A DNA stretch of 64,000 bases from Tropicibacter sp. Alg240-R139 (GCF_900537075.1 NZ_UNRA01000005.1:62001-126000), one strand, 5' to 3'; shown: positions 45,599-54,034, numbered from the stretch's first letter. Numbers and translations are program-made. Notes: generated from the sequence alone by a model not told the origin.

Positions 45599-45796
45599 AC
45601 CTTCAATGTCTTGCTACACTTGTCCAAACCGGTTCTGCAAGCAAGTGCTGCGCGATATGCCTTCGACATGGGCTACCTTAACAATCTGTGAGCGATAGCT
45701 AAACTGCGACTTTTGAGCTGTTGTGATATTGGGGCTTCATGCGGCCTGATCCAAGACCTTTGATCCATCAAGCATCAGTGTGACCACAGTTGCAGT

Positions 45797-46130
45797 ATGC
45801 TCGAAGCTTCGGAACGGAACCGATCAAAGATTCTTCCCATCGTCTTCGGGGCTATCGCGTCAGCAGTGCTGGGGCCATTGACGCGGGTATTCCTGATTCC
45901 AGGCGTGGTGCTGGTGGAAGTTGTATTTGTCTATCCTAGGCTTGGTCAGCTGCTGGTCGATAGCGTGTCCAAGCGTGATATTTCTGTTGTTCAGGCGCCC
46001 TGCCTGTCCTTTGCCATGATCAATATCCCCTTAATCTCACAGCCGATGTTCTGTCTATCGCAACGAACCCGTGCCGGATGCGCAGCAGGTAAGGAAACAG
46101 ATGAGGGATGTTCTTTCAACTGCCCCGCCA
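45797..46130 (+). pseudogene. dipeptide-type ABC permease (DppB) C-terminal remnant
   Basis: VFLIPGVVLVEVVFVYPRLG and QLLVDSVSKRDISVVQAPCL are the C-terminal signature of DppB/OppB permeases. Sequence before and after is degraded, and the last helix is disrupted by frameshifts. No start or full membrane domain remains. Confidence 0.65.
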
Positions 46131-46611
46131 ACAGCAATTTTCGGAATCATTATTGTAGTCTTCTACGTGATTTGATGGGTTTTTCGCTGCTCATCGCCCC
46201 CTATAGCGAAACCGCGATTGTAAGTTCACAATTCGATCCCTGGGGAGAAGCCATATTCTTGGCACTGACAACCTGGGCCGGAACTTCCTGTCGCGCATAG
46301 CCTACGCCGCGCGAATTACGGTGGGTCTTGCGCTGCTCACATCTATCTTAACCTTTCTGTTGGACGGTACCGTCGGTTTGATTGCCACGGCAAGGGGCGG
46401 TTGGATTGACCAGATTCTGTCGCGGTTAATCGATGTGGTAATGACGATCCCTTCTTTGGTCTTTTCACTACTATTACCGACAATTTCGGGAACCGATGCA
46501 TTGATGTTGATCCCTGTTCTCCGCGTGCTTGACAGTACACGAGCTTTCCGGCTGACCAGGGCCGTATCCATGAATGTTGTGGTGTCGGGTATCAAAATTA
46601 CAAAGGGCTGA
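46125..46611 (+). pseudogene. dipeptide-type ABC permease (DppC) remnant
   Basis: Pieces in at least three frames: PPTAIFGIIIVVFYVI, APYSETAIVSSQFDPWGEA, then NLGRNFLSRIAYAARITVGL and DQILSRLIDVVMTIPSLVFS. A stop follows FYVI, and one base is lost near 46258. The C-terminal third is absent; the sequence runs from MNVVVSG into the next gene's leader. Non-functional. Confidence 0.68.
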
Positions 46612-46615
46612 AACT

Positions 46616-46936
46616 ATGGTGGACGACAATCTACTGACCATCAGAAACCCGCGGATCGAAAGGTATTCCGGCAATGGCTGGAATAAGATCTTCCAGGGCA
46701 TCAATCTTGGTCTGAACCGAGGTGAAGTTCTGGGCCTTACTGGAGAAAGCGGAGCTGGCAAATCGACCGTCGGCCTTGCGGCGATGGGATACTGCCGCGA
46801 CGGGTGCCACATTTCAGGCGGCACGATTGACTTTGTCGGCACGGCTATGTCACGTCATCACGACGTACAGATGATGTCGTTTACCGGATCGACCAGCGCA
46901 GGCAAGGCCGTGGTTCAGGGCTTCATCCATTTATAA
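46616..46936 (+). pseudogene. DppD ATPase N-terminus fused to aldehyde dehydrogenase fragment
   Basis: A 106-residue in-frame chimera. Residues 1-~84 are the start of a DppD-type ABC ATPase with Walker A GLTGESGAGKSTVGLAAMGY. From about residue 85, VGTAMSRHHDVQMMSFTGST and SAGKAV match the NAD-binding region of an aldehyde dehydrogenase. Neither part retains a catalytic site set. A deletion joined two genes in frame. Confidence 0.7.
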
Positions 46937-47280
46937 GGCGAGTAGGGAAGGACGCTTAAGCGCTCTGAAACCTCACGGACTGCACGCCCTTGCAGTTTGA
47001 GTTTGAGCACAAGGCACGCTCAGTTGCTTGGATAACCATGATCAGCAAGCGAACCACAGCAATCCAATATCGGCGAACAGGCAATCATTTCGCTCTTCGC
47101 TTCTTGTGCACAAAGAAGTTGGCCATCGAGGCGATTGGAACAGGCAAAGTGCGACCGAGTTGAACTAACACTCAGAGCACTCCCGCCTGTCGTCACCCTT
47201 GCTGCGGAAACGTCCCCTCGCCGTCCGTGGGGCGCAAGGCGAAGTCGACGCGCAGTCTGGAAACGTAGTAGACGAGAAAT
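46937..47280. other. Non-coding stretch between remnant zone and unknown operon
   Basis: 344 bp with no recognisable gene. CACTCCCGCCTGTCGTC at 47178-47194 recurs with one change at 53390-53406, beyond the other end of the following gene cluster; GCCGTCCG follows within 60-100 bp in both. The segment around 47040-47130 may be decayed coding sequence. Confidence 0.45.
47178..47194. repeat. Short repeat flanking the 47-53 kb operon, left copy
   Basis: CACTCCCGCCTGTCGTC is 16/17 identical to 53390-53406 in the same orientation. Both are followed by a GCCGTCCG word. The pair encloses the whole operon plus its LysR gene. Confidence 0.5.
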
Positions 47281-48312
47281 CTAGCCAAACATCCGCTTCT
47301 TGCGCGCACGGGTTTCGGCCGTGGCCTCAGGCGAACCGTCGTGAAAGGTGCCGAACCAGCGGTCCCAAGGCATTTCCTGGTTGCCATAGTTGCACTCGTA
47401 ATACCGGTGGTGCAGCTGGTGATAGAAGGTGCCCAAAGACAGCTTGCGTTTATCCTTGAGCAGCAAGTCTTCATATCCCGCGTGGCTCATTGCAGCACCC
47501 GGGCCCTGAAACACGATGTGGAAGTACAGATGGATCGGGTGCGACGCGATAACCCAATGAATGCACAACGTGGTCAGATAGATAAAATGCTCAATTGGAT
47601 GCATCGAAAACCCGGACCATGGACCGATATTCACATTGCGGTGGTGCAGGCTGTGAACCCGCTTGTACAGGAACGGCTGATGCAACAGGCGGTGCACCCA
47701 GTAGAAGTGAAACGCGGACCACATCGGGACGATGACCAGCCAGGCCAGGAACCACACCGGGTTCTCTCCAAAAGTGATCACGGGCGCATAGCCGTTTGCC
47801 ATCAACCACATGGTAACCACCTGAAACCCGGTCAGTTGGAACACGCCCGACCCCAGTGACCAGAACATGTTGTCCTTAACCTGATCGCTGAAGTCCCAAA
47901 GCTTGTTGTTCTTGCCCTGATCCCGCCGTTCGAATTTAAGCTTTTTGCCCTGTCCCTTGCGAATGTAGAAATACCAATGCAGTCCCCCCGCCACGGCAAA
48001 GATCATCACGAAGTTGATCGCATAGATTTGCGCGATCCAACCAACGGAAAAACTCTGCGCTGTCTCCAGCGACGGGTAAAAGAAAAACCACAGCGCTACA
48101 GCCAAAATCGCCATTATAACCCGCTCGCTGAGTGTCAGCCAATTGCGTGCCAGCCAGCTCACCAGATAGGCAGGGTTTGGTGGCCATTGGAAAATCGACG
48201 GGTCTTTGAGCGGCAGTTCCGGGTGATAGTTCCACTCGCGGCTCATATCCTGTGTCCGATCACCTGACGAAGGCGCAGACATCTGGTCCAAGCTTGGGGT
48301 TGTGTCAGTCAT
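47281..48312 (-). CDS. sterol desaturase/fatty acid hydroxylase superfamily protein
   Basis: A 343-residue integral membrane di-iron protein with four or more hydrophobic segments (about 62-80, 92-115, 155-175 and 185-205). The histidine boxes are complete: H207-x3-H (HRLLH), H220-x2-HH (HSLHH), H238/H242, and H298-x2-HH (HQLHH), followed by YYECNYG. It would hydroxylate or desaturate a lipid-like substrate. It is the last gene of the operon, 27 bp after the M24 gene. Confidence 0.85.
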   Translation of the reverse strand: MTDTTPSLDQMSAPSSGDRTQDMSREWNYHPELPLKDPSIFQWPPNPAYLVSWLARNWLTLSERVIMAILAVALWFFFYPSLETAQSFSVGWIAQIYAINFVMIFAVAGGLHWYFYIRKGQGKKLKFERRDQGKNNKLWDFSDQVKDNMFWSLGSGVFQLTGFQVVTMWLMANGYAPVITFGENPVWFLAWLVIVPMWSAFHFYWVHRLLHQPFLYKRVHSLHHRNVNIGPWSGFSMHPIEHFIYLTTLCIHWVIASHPIHLYFHIVFQGPGAAMSHAGYEDLLLKDKRKLSLGTFYHQLHHRYYECNYGNQEMPWDRWFGTFHDGSPEATAETRARKKRMFG

Positions 48313-48339
48313 TTTGGCAACTCCTCTTTGGCCAAAACA

Positions 48340-49638
48340 TCAAATTTCGCGCGATAAAAGCGCGTCTTCGAACGGGTAGCGCGACAGACAGACCGCGCCG
48401 GTTTCAGTGATGAGGTATTGGTCTTCCAGCTTGACGCCTTCGTAGCCGCCAAGCTTGCCAACATAGCTTTCGACGCAGATGACCATGCCGGGCTCCAACT
48501 CGCCCTCGTAATGGAACTGCTCGTCCTCGGGGTAGTAGATGACGGGGTATTCATCGGCCATGCCCAGCCCGTGCATCATGCAGGGATAGGTCTGATCGTT
48601 GTGCCCTTCGGGTTGGCGATAGCGCTGCTCGATCAGTTCGCTAAACGAGATACCGGGACGCAGCAAAGCGCCATTATGTAAGACCTCGTTGTGGGCATAC
48701 TGATAAAGGCGGCACTGCTCATCTGTCGGCCGCCCCGGCCCGCAGTGATAGGCCCGGCTAATGTCGGCGCCATAGCTCCACGGGCCAACCATGCCGCAAT
48801 CGAACACCACCAAATCGCCCGCCCGAATGATGCGGCTGCTGGCCTCTTGCTGCCAGGGATTGGTGCGCTCGCCTGAGGCCAGCAGGCGATAGTCGATCCA
48901 TTCGCCGCCCCCCGCGATATTAGCGGCCCACATGTGGGACCACAGTTCTTGTTCCGTGATGCCGTTGACCAGATTGTTGCGCATCCGTGTCATGCCATCC
49001 TCGGCCACGGCAATAGTCTGGTTCATGCACAAGATTTCTTCGGGGCTTTTGATCTTGCGGGCGTGAGCCAGCGCCTCCCCCGCGTCGACCAGAGTCAGCC
49101 CGGACTGTTCCAGCGCCATATGCGGCAAGGGCGCCGTGCGCTCGACACCCACACGGGTTTCGCCCCCGCAATGCTCATCCATCAGCGCCTTCATTTGCTG
49201 CGCCCATTTGGTGCACCATTCGGGATGGCGGTAACCTGCGAACATGTAGGACAAGGGCAACAAGTCATCGCGGATTTCGTCGATGGTTTCCAGCTGCGCT
49301 CCGGTTTCCCGGCCCGGCTCGCTGTCGAAATAGATCACCGGCCCCTCGGCAGGCAGAAACAGATAACCTGCGTGAATATGCATCTGAAACAGCGTGCAGT
49401 TGCGAACGCCCGTCGCATAGCGGATCGACAAAGGATCGGTCAGGATCACCGCCGCCAGCCCGTGCGCCTTCATCTGCTCGCGCAGCCGGTTCTTTCGATA
49501 GCGCCGCATCCGGGGCACGTCGATCATGCCCTCGGTATCGGTCAACTGCATGGGCGGTGTTTTCCACGCTGCCTGTTCCAGCGTCAGCGGCTGCGGTTTG
49601 GCGGCAAAGGCGCGTGTATAATCCGTGGCATCGTTCAT
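48340..49638 (-). CDS. M24 family metallopeptidase-like protein, related to DddP
   Basis: A 432-residue creatinase/aminopeptidase-P fold protein. The segment GGGEWIDYRLLASGERTNPW is strongly like the DMSP lyase DddP, and the metal ligands of the fold are present: D280 and D292 (VVFDCGMVGPWSYGADISR), H356 (MMHGLGM), E390 (CVESYVG) and E405 (KLEDQ). The extra Asp that DddP has two residues after the first ligand is Gly282 here, as in ordinary M24 enzymes, so DMSP lyase activity is doubtful. The start at 49638 overlaps the PanB-like stop (ATGA). Confidence 0.82.
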   Translation of the reverse strand: MNDATDYTRAFAAKPQPLTLEQAAWKTPPMQLTDTEGMIDVPRMRRYRKNRLREQMKAHGLAAVILTDPLSIRYATGVRNCTLFQMHIHAGYLFLPAEGPVIYFDSEPGRETGAQLETIDEIRDDLLPLSYMFAGYRHPEWCTKWAQQMKALMDEHCGGETRVGVERTAPLPHMALEQSGLTLVDAGEALAHARKIKSPEEILCMNQTIAVAEDGMTRMRNNLVNGITEQELWSHMWAANIAGGGEWIDYRLLASGERTNPWQQEASSRIIRAGDLVVFDCGMVGPWSYGADISRAYHCGPGRPTDEQCRLYQYAHNEVLHNGALLRPGISFSELIEQRYRQPEGHNDQTYPCMMHGLGMADEYPVIYYPEDEQFHYEGELEPGMVICVESYVGKLGGYEGVKLEDQYLITETGAVCLSRYPFEDALLSREI

Positions 49639-50474
49639 TGGTGCAACGTCGTCCATTTATCCAGCGCTTCGCTGAGCTTGTCCTCTTCACCCGGCAACAT
49701 GGAGACCGTGTGCTCTGCATCCGGGAAAGTCCCCGCTTGCACATCGGCGCGGAACCCGGTCAGCGCCTTGTCGCGCTCGGCGGCCAACTGCTTGCGGATC
49801 GACAGCACATCACCCCAGGCCTTGGCATGGCGTGGCGGGTTTTCCACGTCGCCGCAAATGTCCTCCATGAACGAAAAGATGATATCGCCGCCCGACCCGG
49901 CCCCAATCGAATGGGTCAACAGAGAGGTCTTGTGGTTGATCGCCTGCAACGCCTCGACCGCGACGCATTCCACTTCGACCGCTACGGCGCCTGCATCCTC
50001 GTACCGGCGCATCCAGTCAAGAAGCTTCATCGCGTCTTCTGCGGTCTTGCCAAAGGTCTTCAAGCCACCAGTTAGGGTCGATTTTCGCGGCACCAGACCC
50101 ACGTGACCCTGTACGGCCAACCCCTCGTTCGCGATGAGTTCGACAATACCCATCCCACGCGGCGTGAAGATCGCATCCGCTCCCTTTTCCGCTGCCTTCA
50201 ACGCTGCCGTCAGACACTCCTGCGGTTCGAAATACTGGCACATGGTCTGGCTTGAGGTGATGAAAGTGTACGGCGCCCCGGCGCGGACGGCGTCGTAATC
50301 CACATCGGAAACGGTGATCATGTCGATCTCTATCTCTTCGCAGGCGCGTGCCTCATCCTCGTTGATCGCCGAGACCTGGGTCATCTTTTTGCCAGCCACC
50401 TTATTGCGGCGCAAACAGTCGACTGTCAGGTTGCGACGCGCAGGTTTGCCGCCGTATGTGTAGATGTTTTTCAT
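49635..50474 (-). CDS. PanB-like ketopantoate hydroxymethyltransferase superfamily protein
   Basis: A 279-residue protein of the PanB/PEP-mutase TIM-barrel group. It has MITVSDVDYDAVRAGAPYTF with metal-type Asp residues, GHVGLVPRKSTLTGGLKTFG (PanB usually has GHxGLTPQ...GG.KVQG) and VAVEVECVAVEALQAINHKT. True PanB is about 260-280 residues, but here it sits in a catabolic operon without panC. It probably transfers or removes a one-carbon unit on another keto acid. Overlaps of four bases on both sides indicate tight coupling. Confidence 0.78.
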   Translation of the reverse strand: MKNIYTYGGKPARRNLTVDCLRRNKVAGKKMTQVSAINEDEARACEEIEIDMITVSDVDYDAVRAGAPYTFITSSQTMCQYFEPQECLTAALKAAEKGADAIFTPRGMGIVELIANEGLAVQGHVGLVPRKSTLTGGLKTFGKTAEDAMKLLDWMRRYEDAGAVAVEVECVAVEALQAINHKTSLLTHSIGAGSGGDIIFSFMEDICGDVENPPRHAKAWGDVLSIRKQLAAERDKALTGFRADVQAGTFPDAEHTVSMLPGEEDKLSEALDKWTTLHQ

Positions 50475-51589
50475 ACGTCTTCGCCCATGGCCGATAGATA
50501 AATGTCGTGAAAATGGCGCATCGCGTGTTCCGAGATGTCGTGCGCATCAGGGTCAGTCACATACCACCCCTGCTTGAACCCGCGCTGATGCATGCCGCGC
50601 TGCACGCTTTCGCACAGCTCGCGATCCTCGGCTGACACGATGTTGGTCGACCATTCCACCCGCTCGGCAGATCGCGCTGCCATATCCGGATCGGTGGGTT
50701 CAGGCGTCGTCAGCGAAATCGAGCGCCGCTCGGTCAAGTCGGGGGTCACTGGGTCAAACCGCGAGGCATAAAAGCCGCGCGCGCCAGGGAATTGACCAAA
50801 GATGGTATTGGGGAACAGGAACCAGAACTGCCCATCCAGCACGTCATGTTCCAGATCCAGCCGAAACGCCTCATTCTGGGCTTTGCGCGCGGTTGGGGCG
50901 TGTTGATAGGTATAGTTCTGATACAGCTCAAACCGGTTGTCAGCAATGTTCATCATGTCGTCGAACGAATGGTGCGCCGGTCCGCAGTGATGACATTCAA
51001 GGTAGTTGTCGAGCATCACCTTCCAGTTGGACTTGCAGGTGTAGGTGTGGCCGTAGGCACTGTCGCCTTCGATCATTAACGTGGGCAGTTCTGGGATACG
51101 CTCCAGCATCTGCGCCTCAAGTCCTGGCGCAATTTCGTCCAGGCTGGGCGCGTCATCATCAAGGTTCACGAACAGGAACCCGGCCAAAGATTCGACCCTA
51201 ACATGGGACAAACAGACCTCGGATCGTATCGGAGCGTCGGTTTCGCCGCGTTTGGGTATGCCGCGCAGATTTCCATCAAGCCCGAACGTCCAGGCATGAT
51301 AGGGGCAGGTCAGGACCGCTTTCTTACCGCTCCCCTCGACCAATTGATGGCCGCGGTGCGGGCAGACGTTGTAGAACGCGCGAACCTCACCATCGCGATC
51401 CCGAACAAGAAAAATGTTCTGATCGAACAGCGACAGGGTGATGAATTGACCCGGCTCGACCAGCTGCGTTTCATGGCCCGCAAGCTGCCAGCTGCGCAGC
51501 ATCAACTCGCGTTCAGCATCCAGCGATTGCGCAGACGTATAGTGTCGGGCGGCTAAAGTGCGCGCCCGGGGATTGGCGGTATCCAGCAT
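50471..51589 (-). CDS. Rieske aromatic/amine ring-hydroxylating oxygenase alpha subunit
   Basis: A 372-residue Rieske non-heme iron oxygenase. The Rieske 2Fe-2S ligands are C76-P-H78 (NVCPHRGHQLV) and C95-x2-H98 (CPYHAWTFGLDG). The catalytic domain has NWKVMLDNYLECHHCGPAHH, whose ECxHC-GPAH pattern resembles oxygenases that demethylate betaines and carnitine. No reductase partner is encoded in the operon. It starts 34 bp after the aldolase gene. Confidence 0.88.
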   Translation of the reverse strand: MLDTANPRARTLAARHYTSAQSLDAERELMLRSWQLAGHETQLVEPGQFITLSLFDQNIFLVRDRDGEVRAFYNVCPHRGHQLVEGSGKKAVLTCPYHAWTFGLDGNLRGIPKRGETDAPIRSEVCLSHVRVESLAGFLFVNLDDDAPSLDEIAPGLEAQMLERIPELPTLMIEGDSAYGHTYTCKSNWKVMLDNYLECHHCGPAHHSFDDMMNIADNRFELYQNYTYQHAPTARKAQNEAFRLDLEHDVLDGQFWFLFPNTIFGQFPGARGFYASRFDPVTPDLTERRSISLTTPEPTDPDMAARSAERVEWSTNIVSAEDRELCESVQRGMHQRGFKQGWYVTDPDAHDISEHAMRHFHDIYLSAMGEDV

Positions 51590-51623
51590 GGGATGTCCTT
51601 TCTGGCTTGGCGACTAGTCCCGC

Positions 51624-52379
51624 TTAGCTCGCGTAGTCAGACCCTTCTGCGTCCAGGATCGCTTTCATCTCGCGCATGTGCGCCTCGGCCTGGCTTGGGT
51701 AGTCCTCAAGCTCTTGCGCGGTCTTCTCAGCAATCTCGTCGCTGAGCACCCGCAGCTTCTGGCCGGTCTGCAACGCACGAATATAGGTCTCGGCTGCGCG
51801 CTCAAAATAGTAGAGCCGGTTGAACGCATCCGCCGCGTCACTGCCGATCACCAGCACGCCATGGTTGCCCATGATCATGACCTTTTTCTTGGGGTCACTC
51901 AGCATCGAGGCGCAGCGCTCGCCTTCGCTTTCGAACGCCAGTCCACCGAATTCTTCGTCAATCACATAGCGGTTGTAGAAGGTCGCGGTGTTCTGATCGA
52001 TCGGAAGGATGTTGCTGTCCGCGAGCGCAGCCAGAACGGTCGCGTGAATCGAATGCACATGCATCACGCAGCGTGCGTGCGGGCAATGGCGATGGATCGA
52101 GCCATGCAGGCCCCAGGCGGTCGGGTCCGGTGCGCCGGGCATATCCATTGTCCCCGGATCATTGGCGTCCAGAAGCAGCAGGTTTGAAGCTTTGACCCGG
52201 CTGAAGTGCATCTGGTTGGGGTTCATCAGGAACTGCGTGCCGTCGTCATTCACGGCAAGGCTGAAGTGGTTGGCCACAGCTTCGTGCATGTCCAACTTGA
52301 CGGTCCAGCGAAAGGCCGCTGCCATATCCACCCGTTCGGACCAGTGGTCCATGTTGGGTCGCAGATTTGTCACGCTCAT
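51624..52379 (-). CDS. class II aldolase/adducin family protein
   Basis: A 251-residue class II aldolase-type protein. Substrate-loop features are VANHFSLAVNDDGTQFLMNP and KASNLLLLD. Zinc His residues are in HCPHARCVMHVHSIHATVL, with a third in MGNHGVLVIG. The start at 52379 is set by GGGAGAATCG; the longer frame is not conserved. It is the first gene of the five-gene operon. A paralogue lies at 62397-63110. Confidence 0.87.
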   Translation of the reverse strand: MSVTNLRPNMDHWSERVDMAAAFRWTVKLDMHEAVANHFSLAVNDDGTQFLMNPNQMHFSRVKASNLLLLDANDPGTMDMPGAPDPTAWGLHGSIHRHCPHARCVMHVHSIHATVLAALADSNILPIDQNTATFYNRYVIDEEFGGLAFESEGERCASMLSDPKKKVMIMGNHGVLVIGSDAADAFNRLYYFERAAETYIRALQTGQKLRVLSDEIAEKTAQELEDYPSQAEAHMREMKAILDAEGSDYAS

Positions 52380-52505
52380 CGCCGATTCTCCCTGATGCCG
52401 AGGCGGTGTTCCTAGGTGAGCAAGAACCTGCATCCCGGACTTGCATTTGACCAACGAAAAAAACGAAGCTATCCCATTAGCATTACTAATGGCAGAGTTA
52501 TGCAT

Positions 52506-53381
52506 ATGCAGAAACCACTTCCTCCTTTGGGCTGGCTCCGCACGTTTGAGGCCGCAGCACGTCACCTTTCGTTTACCGGTGCCGCGCGTGATCTGAACAT
52601 GACGCAGAGCGCGGTCAGTCAGCAGATCAAATCTCTTGAGGGACACCTGGGGCGTCCGCTGTTTCATCGCCGTCCCCGAGCGCTAGAGTTGACGGAAACG
52701 GGCATCACCTATCTACCGGTCGTGCGCGAGGCATTTCGGACCCTGGTGCGGGGGACCCAAGCGGTGGTCGGGGATCAGGCCAACGCCGTGCAAGTGCAAT
52801 CAAACATCACATTTGCGGTGAATTGGTTGGCGCCAAAGCTGCCCCGGTTCCGTGAACTGCATCCGGACGTGCAGCTGAACATATTCACCGAACTCTGGGA
52901 GCCACGCGAAATGGCCGAAGGTGCGGCGGTTGAAATTCGCTATTCCCTGCGCCCTGCGGACACGGTGCGGACAGAGCTGCTGCGAACGGATCATTACTAT
53001 CCGGTGTGCGCGCCCGAGTTCTCTGTGACGTTGGACAATGTGCAGGATCAACCACTTTATGACTGCTCAAATCTGCTGTCAAATTGGTCGAACTGGGCAG
53101 AAGATCAGGGTCTAACTTGGGGCAATCCACCAATTACCTATGCCACGACCTATATGGTCAGCCTGTCGGTAGCGATGGCCGGGGGTGGGTTGTGTCTGGC
53201 CCATGACACGATTGTTCGCGAATTGATTAACAAGGGTCGCCTGATCGCGCCCTTTGCGCACCGCGCAGCCATGCCCGAAGCCTACTACCTGTTGCTTTCA
53301 CCGCAAGCCGAGGAAAACCCGGGCGCCATCGCATTCACCGATTGGCTGAGGTCCGAGATATCTGCCGAGATATCTCTTTGA
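52506..53381 (+). CDS. LysR family regulator (GcvA-like)
   Basis: A 291-residue LTTR of the GcvA group: PLGWLRTFEAAARHLSFTGA, DLNMTQSAVSQQIKSLEGHL and RPLFHRRPRALELTETG form the DNA-binding domain, and the effector domain starts near residue 90. Start 52506 is favoured by an 8-base spacing to GCAGAG. It is divergent from the aldolase-led operon, 126 bp away, and so is its probable regulator. Confidence 0.88.
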   Translation: MQKPLPPLGWLRTFEAAARHLSFTGAARDLNMTQSAVSQQIKSLEGHLGRPLFHRRPRALELTETGITYLPVVREAFRTLVRGTQAVVGDQANAVQVQSNITFAVNWLAPKLPRFRELHPDVQLNIFTELWEPREMAEGAAVEIRYSLRPADTVRTELLRTDHYYPVCAPEFSVTLDNVQDQPLYDCSNLLSNWSNWAEDQGLTWGNPPITYATTYMVSLSVAMAGGGLCLAHDTIVRELINKGRLIAPFAHRAAMPEAYYLLLSPQAEENPGAIAFTDWLRSEISAEISL

Positions 53382-53389
53382 TCCACAAG

Positions 53390-53406
53390 CACTCCCGCCC
53401 GTCGTC
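53390..53406. repeat. Short repeat flanking the 47-53 kb operon, right copy
   Basis: CACTCCCGCCCGTCGTC matches 47178-47194 at 16 of 17 positions in direct orientation. It begins nine bases after the LysR stop and is followed by a very strong hairpin and GCCGTCCG. Confidence 0.5.
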
Positions 53407-53436
53407 GATGCTCCTATCGGAACATCTCCTCCCGTT

Positions 53437-53477
53437 GGGCCAGGCTCATGTGGGCTTTGCCCACATGAGCCTGGCCC
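53437..53477. terminator. Very strong 19-bp hairpin after LysR gene
   Basis: GGGCCAGGCTCATGTGGGC pairs perfectly with GCCCACATGAGCCTGGCCC around a TTT loop, between the convergent LysR and VOC genes. No T-run is present. It resembles in design the 24-bp stem/3-base loop at 26826-26876. Probably a bidirectional terminator. Confidence 0.65.
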
Positions 53478-53533
53478 CCTGCCGTCCGCAGGACGCGTAA
53501 CCGCAAGCTCGCGCTGCTTGGCAATTGGCTTGA

Positions 53534-53956
53534 CTAGCCCTTGGGTCTGCTTGGCACCCAAGCATACCCATCCGCGCACAGAATATACGCCTCGCGCAGC
53601 CCATGCGGTTTGTCCGTCGCTGCTTGCAAAACGGTGGCTCCGAACGCGTCTGCCCGCTGTACGGCCGAATCCGGGTCGCTGTCATAAAGGCGGATTTCCA
53701 GACCCGCCCCGCGGGGTGGGTTTTCGGGCAGCAGGCTCAGCAACGGGTTTGCGTGATACGTACCATCCGAATGCAGCTGAAACAGCTGATCGCCATACGT
53801 CACGATAGCAAAGTCCGCTGACACTTGATGGCTCTGCATCCTGAACACTTCGGACAGAAAGGCGCATTCGGCCTGCACATCCCGCACCAGTAGGTTCAGG
53901 CCAATCCCCTTTAGAGACCGACCAAAGGCATCTGCACCCACTGTTTCATAATCCAT
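53534..53956 (-). CDS. VOC (glyoxalase-like) superfamily protein
   Basis: A 140-residue single-chain VOC protein: GIGLNLLVRDVQAECAFLSE, then FAIVTYGDQLFQLHSDGTYH and GAGLEIRLYDSDPDSAVQRA, ending in ILCADGYAWVPSRPKG. Metal-ligand positions (H, E) are partly visible. The start at 53956 follows a GGGAGGC site. It lies 78 bp downstream of arsC in the same direction. Substrate unknown. Confidence 0.78.
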   Translation of the reverse strand: MDYETVGADAFGRSLKGIGLNLLVRDVQAECAFLSEVFRMQSHQVSADFAIVTYGDQLFQLHSDGTYHANPLLSLLPENPPRGAGLEIRLYDSDPDSAVQRADAFGATVLQAATDKPHGLREAYILCADGYAWVPSRPKG

Positions 53957-54034
53957 GGTTTGCCTCCCGTTCCGCCATCTGATGAGAGCGAAAAGGGCGG
54001 CGGCATACAAGGGGATTTCCGACGAGAACACCGC

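Noticed and set aside
45720-45790. Minus-strand tail TLMLDGSKVLDQAA-stop as a transposase end
   Set aside because: The match is too short and I could not name a family; left unassigned.
48340-49638. Calling the M24 protein the DMSP lyase DddP outright
   Set aside because: The extra DddP metal aspartate is glycine and the operon context does not fit DMSP use, so only a DddP-like label is supported.
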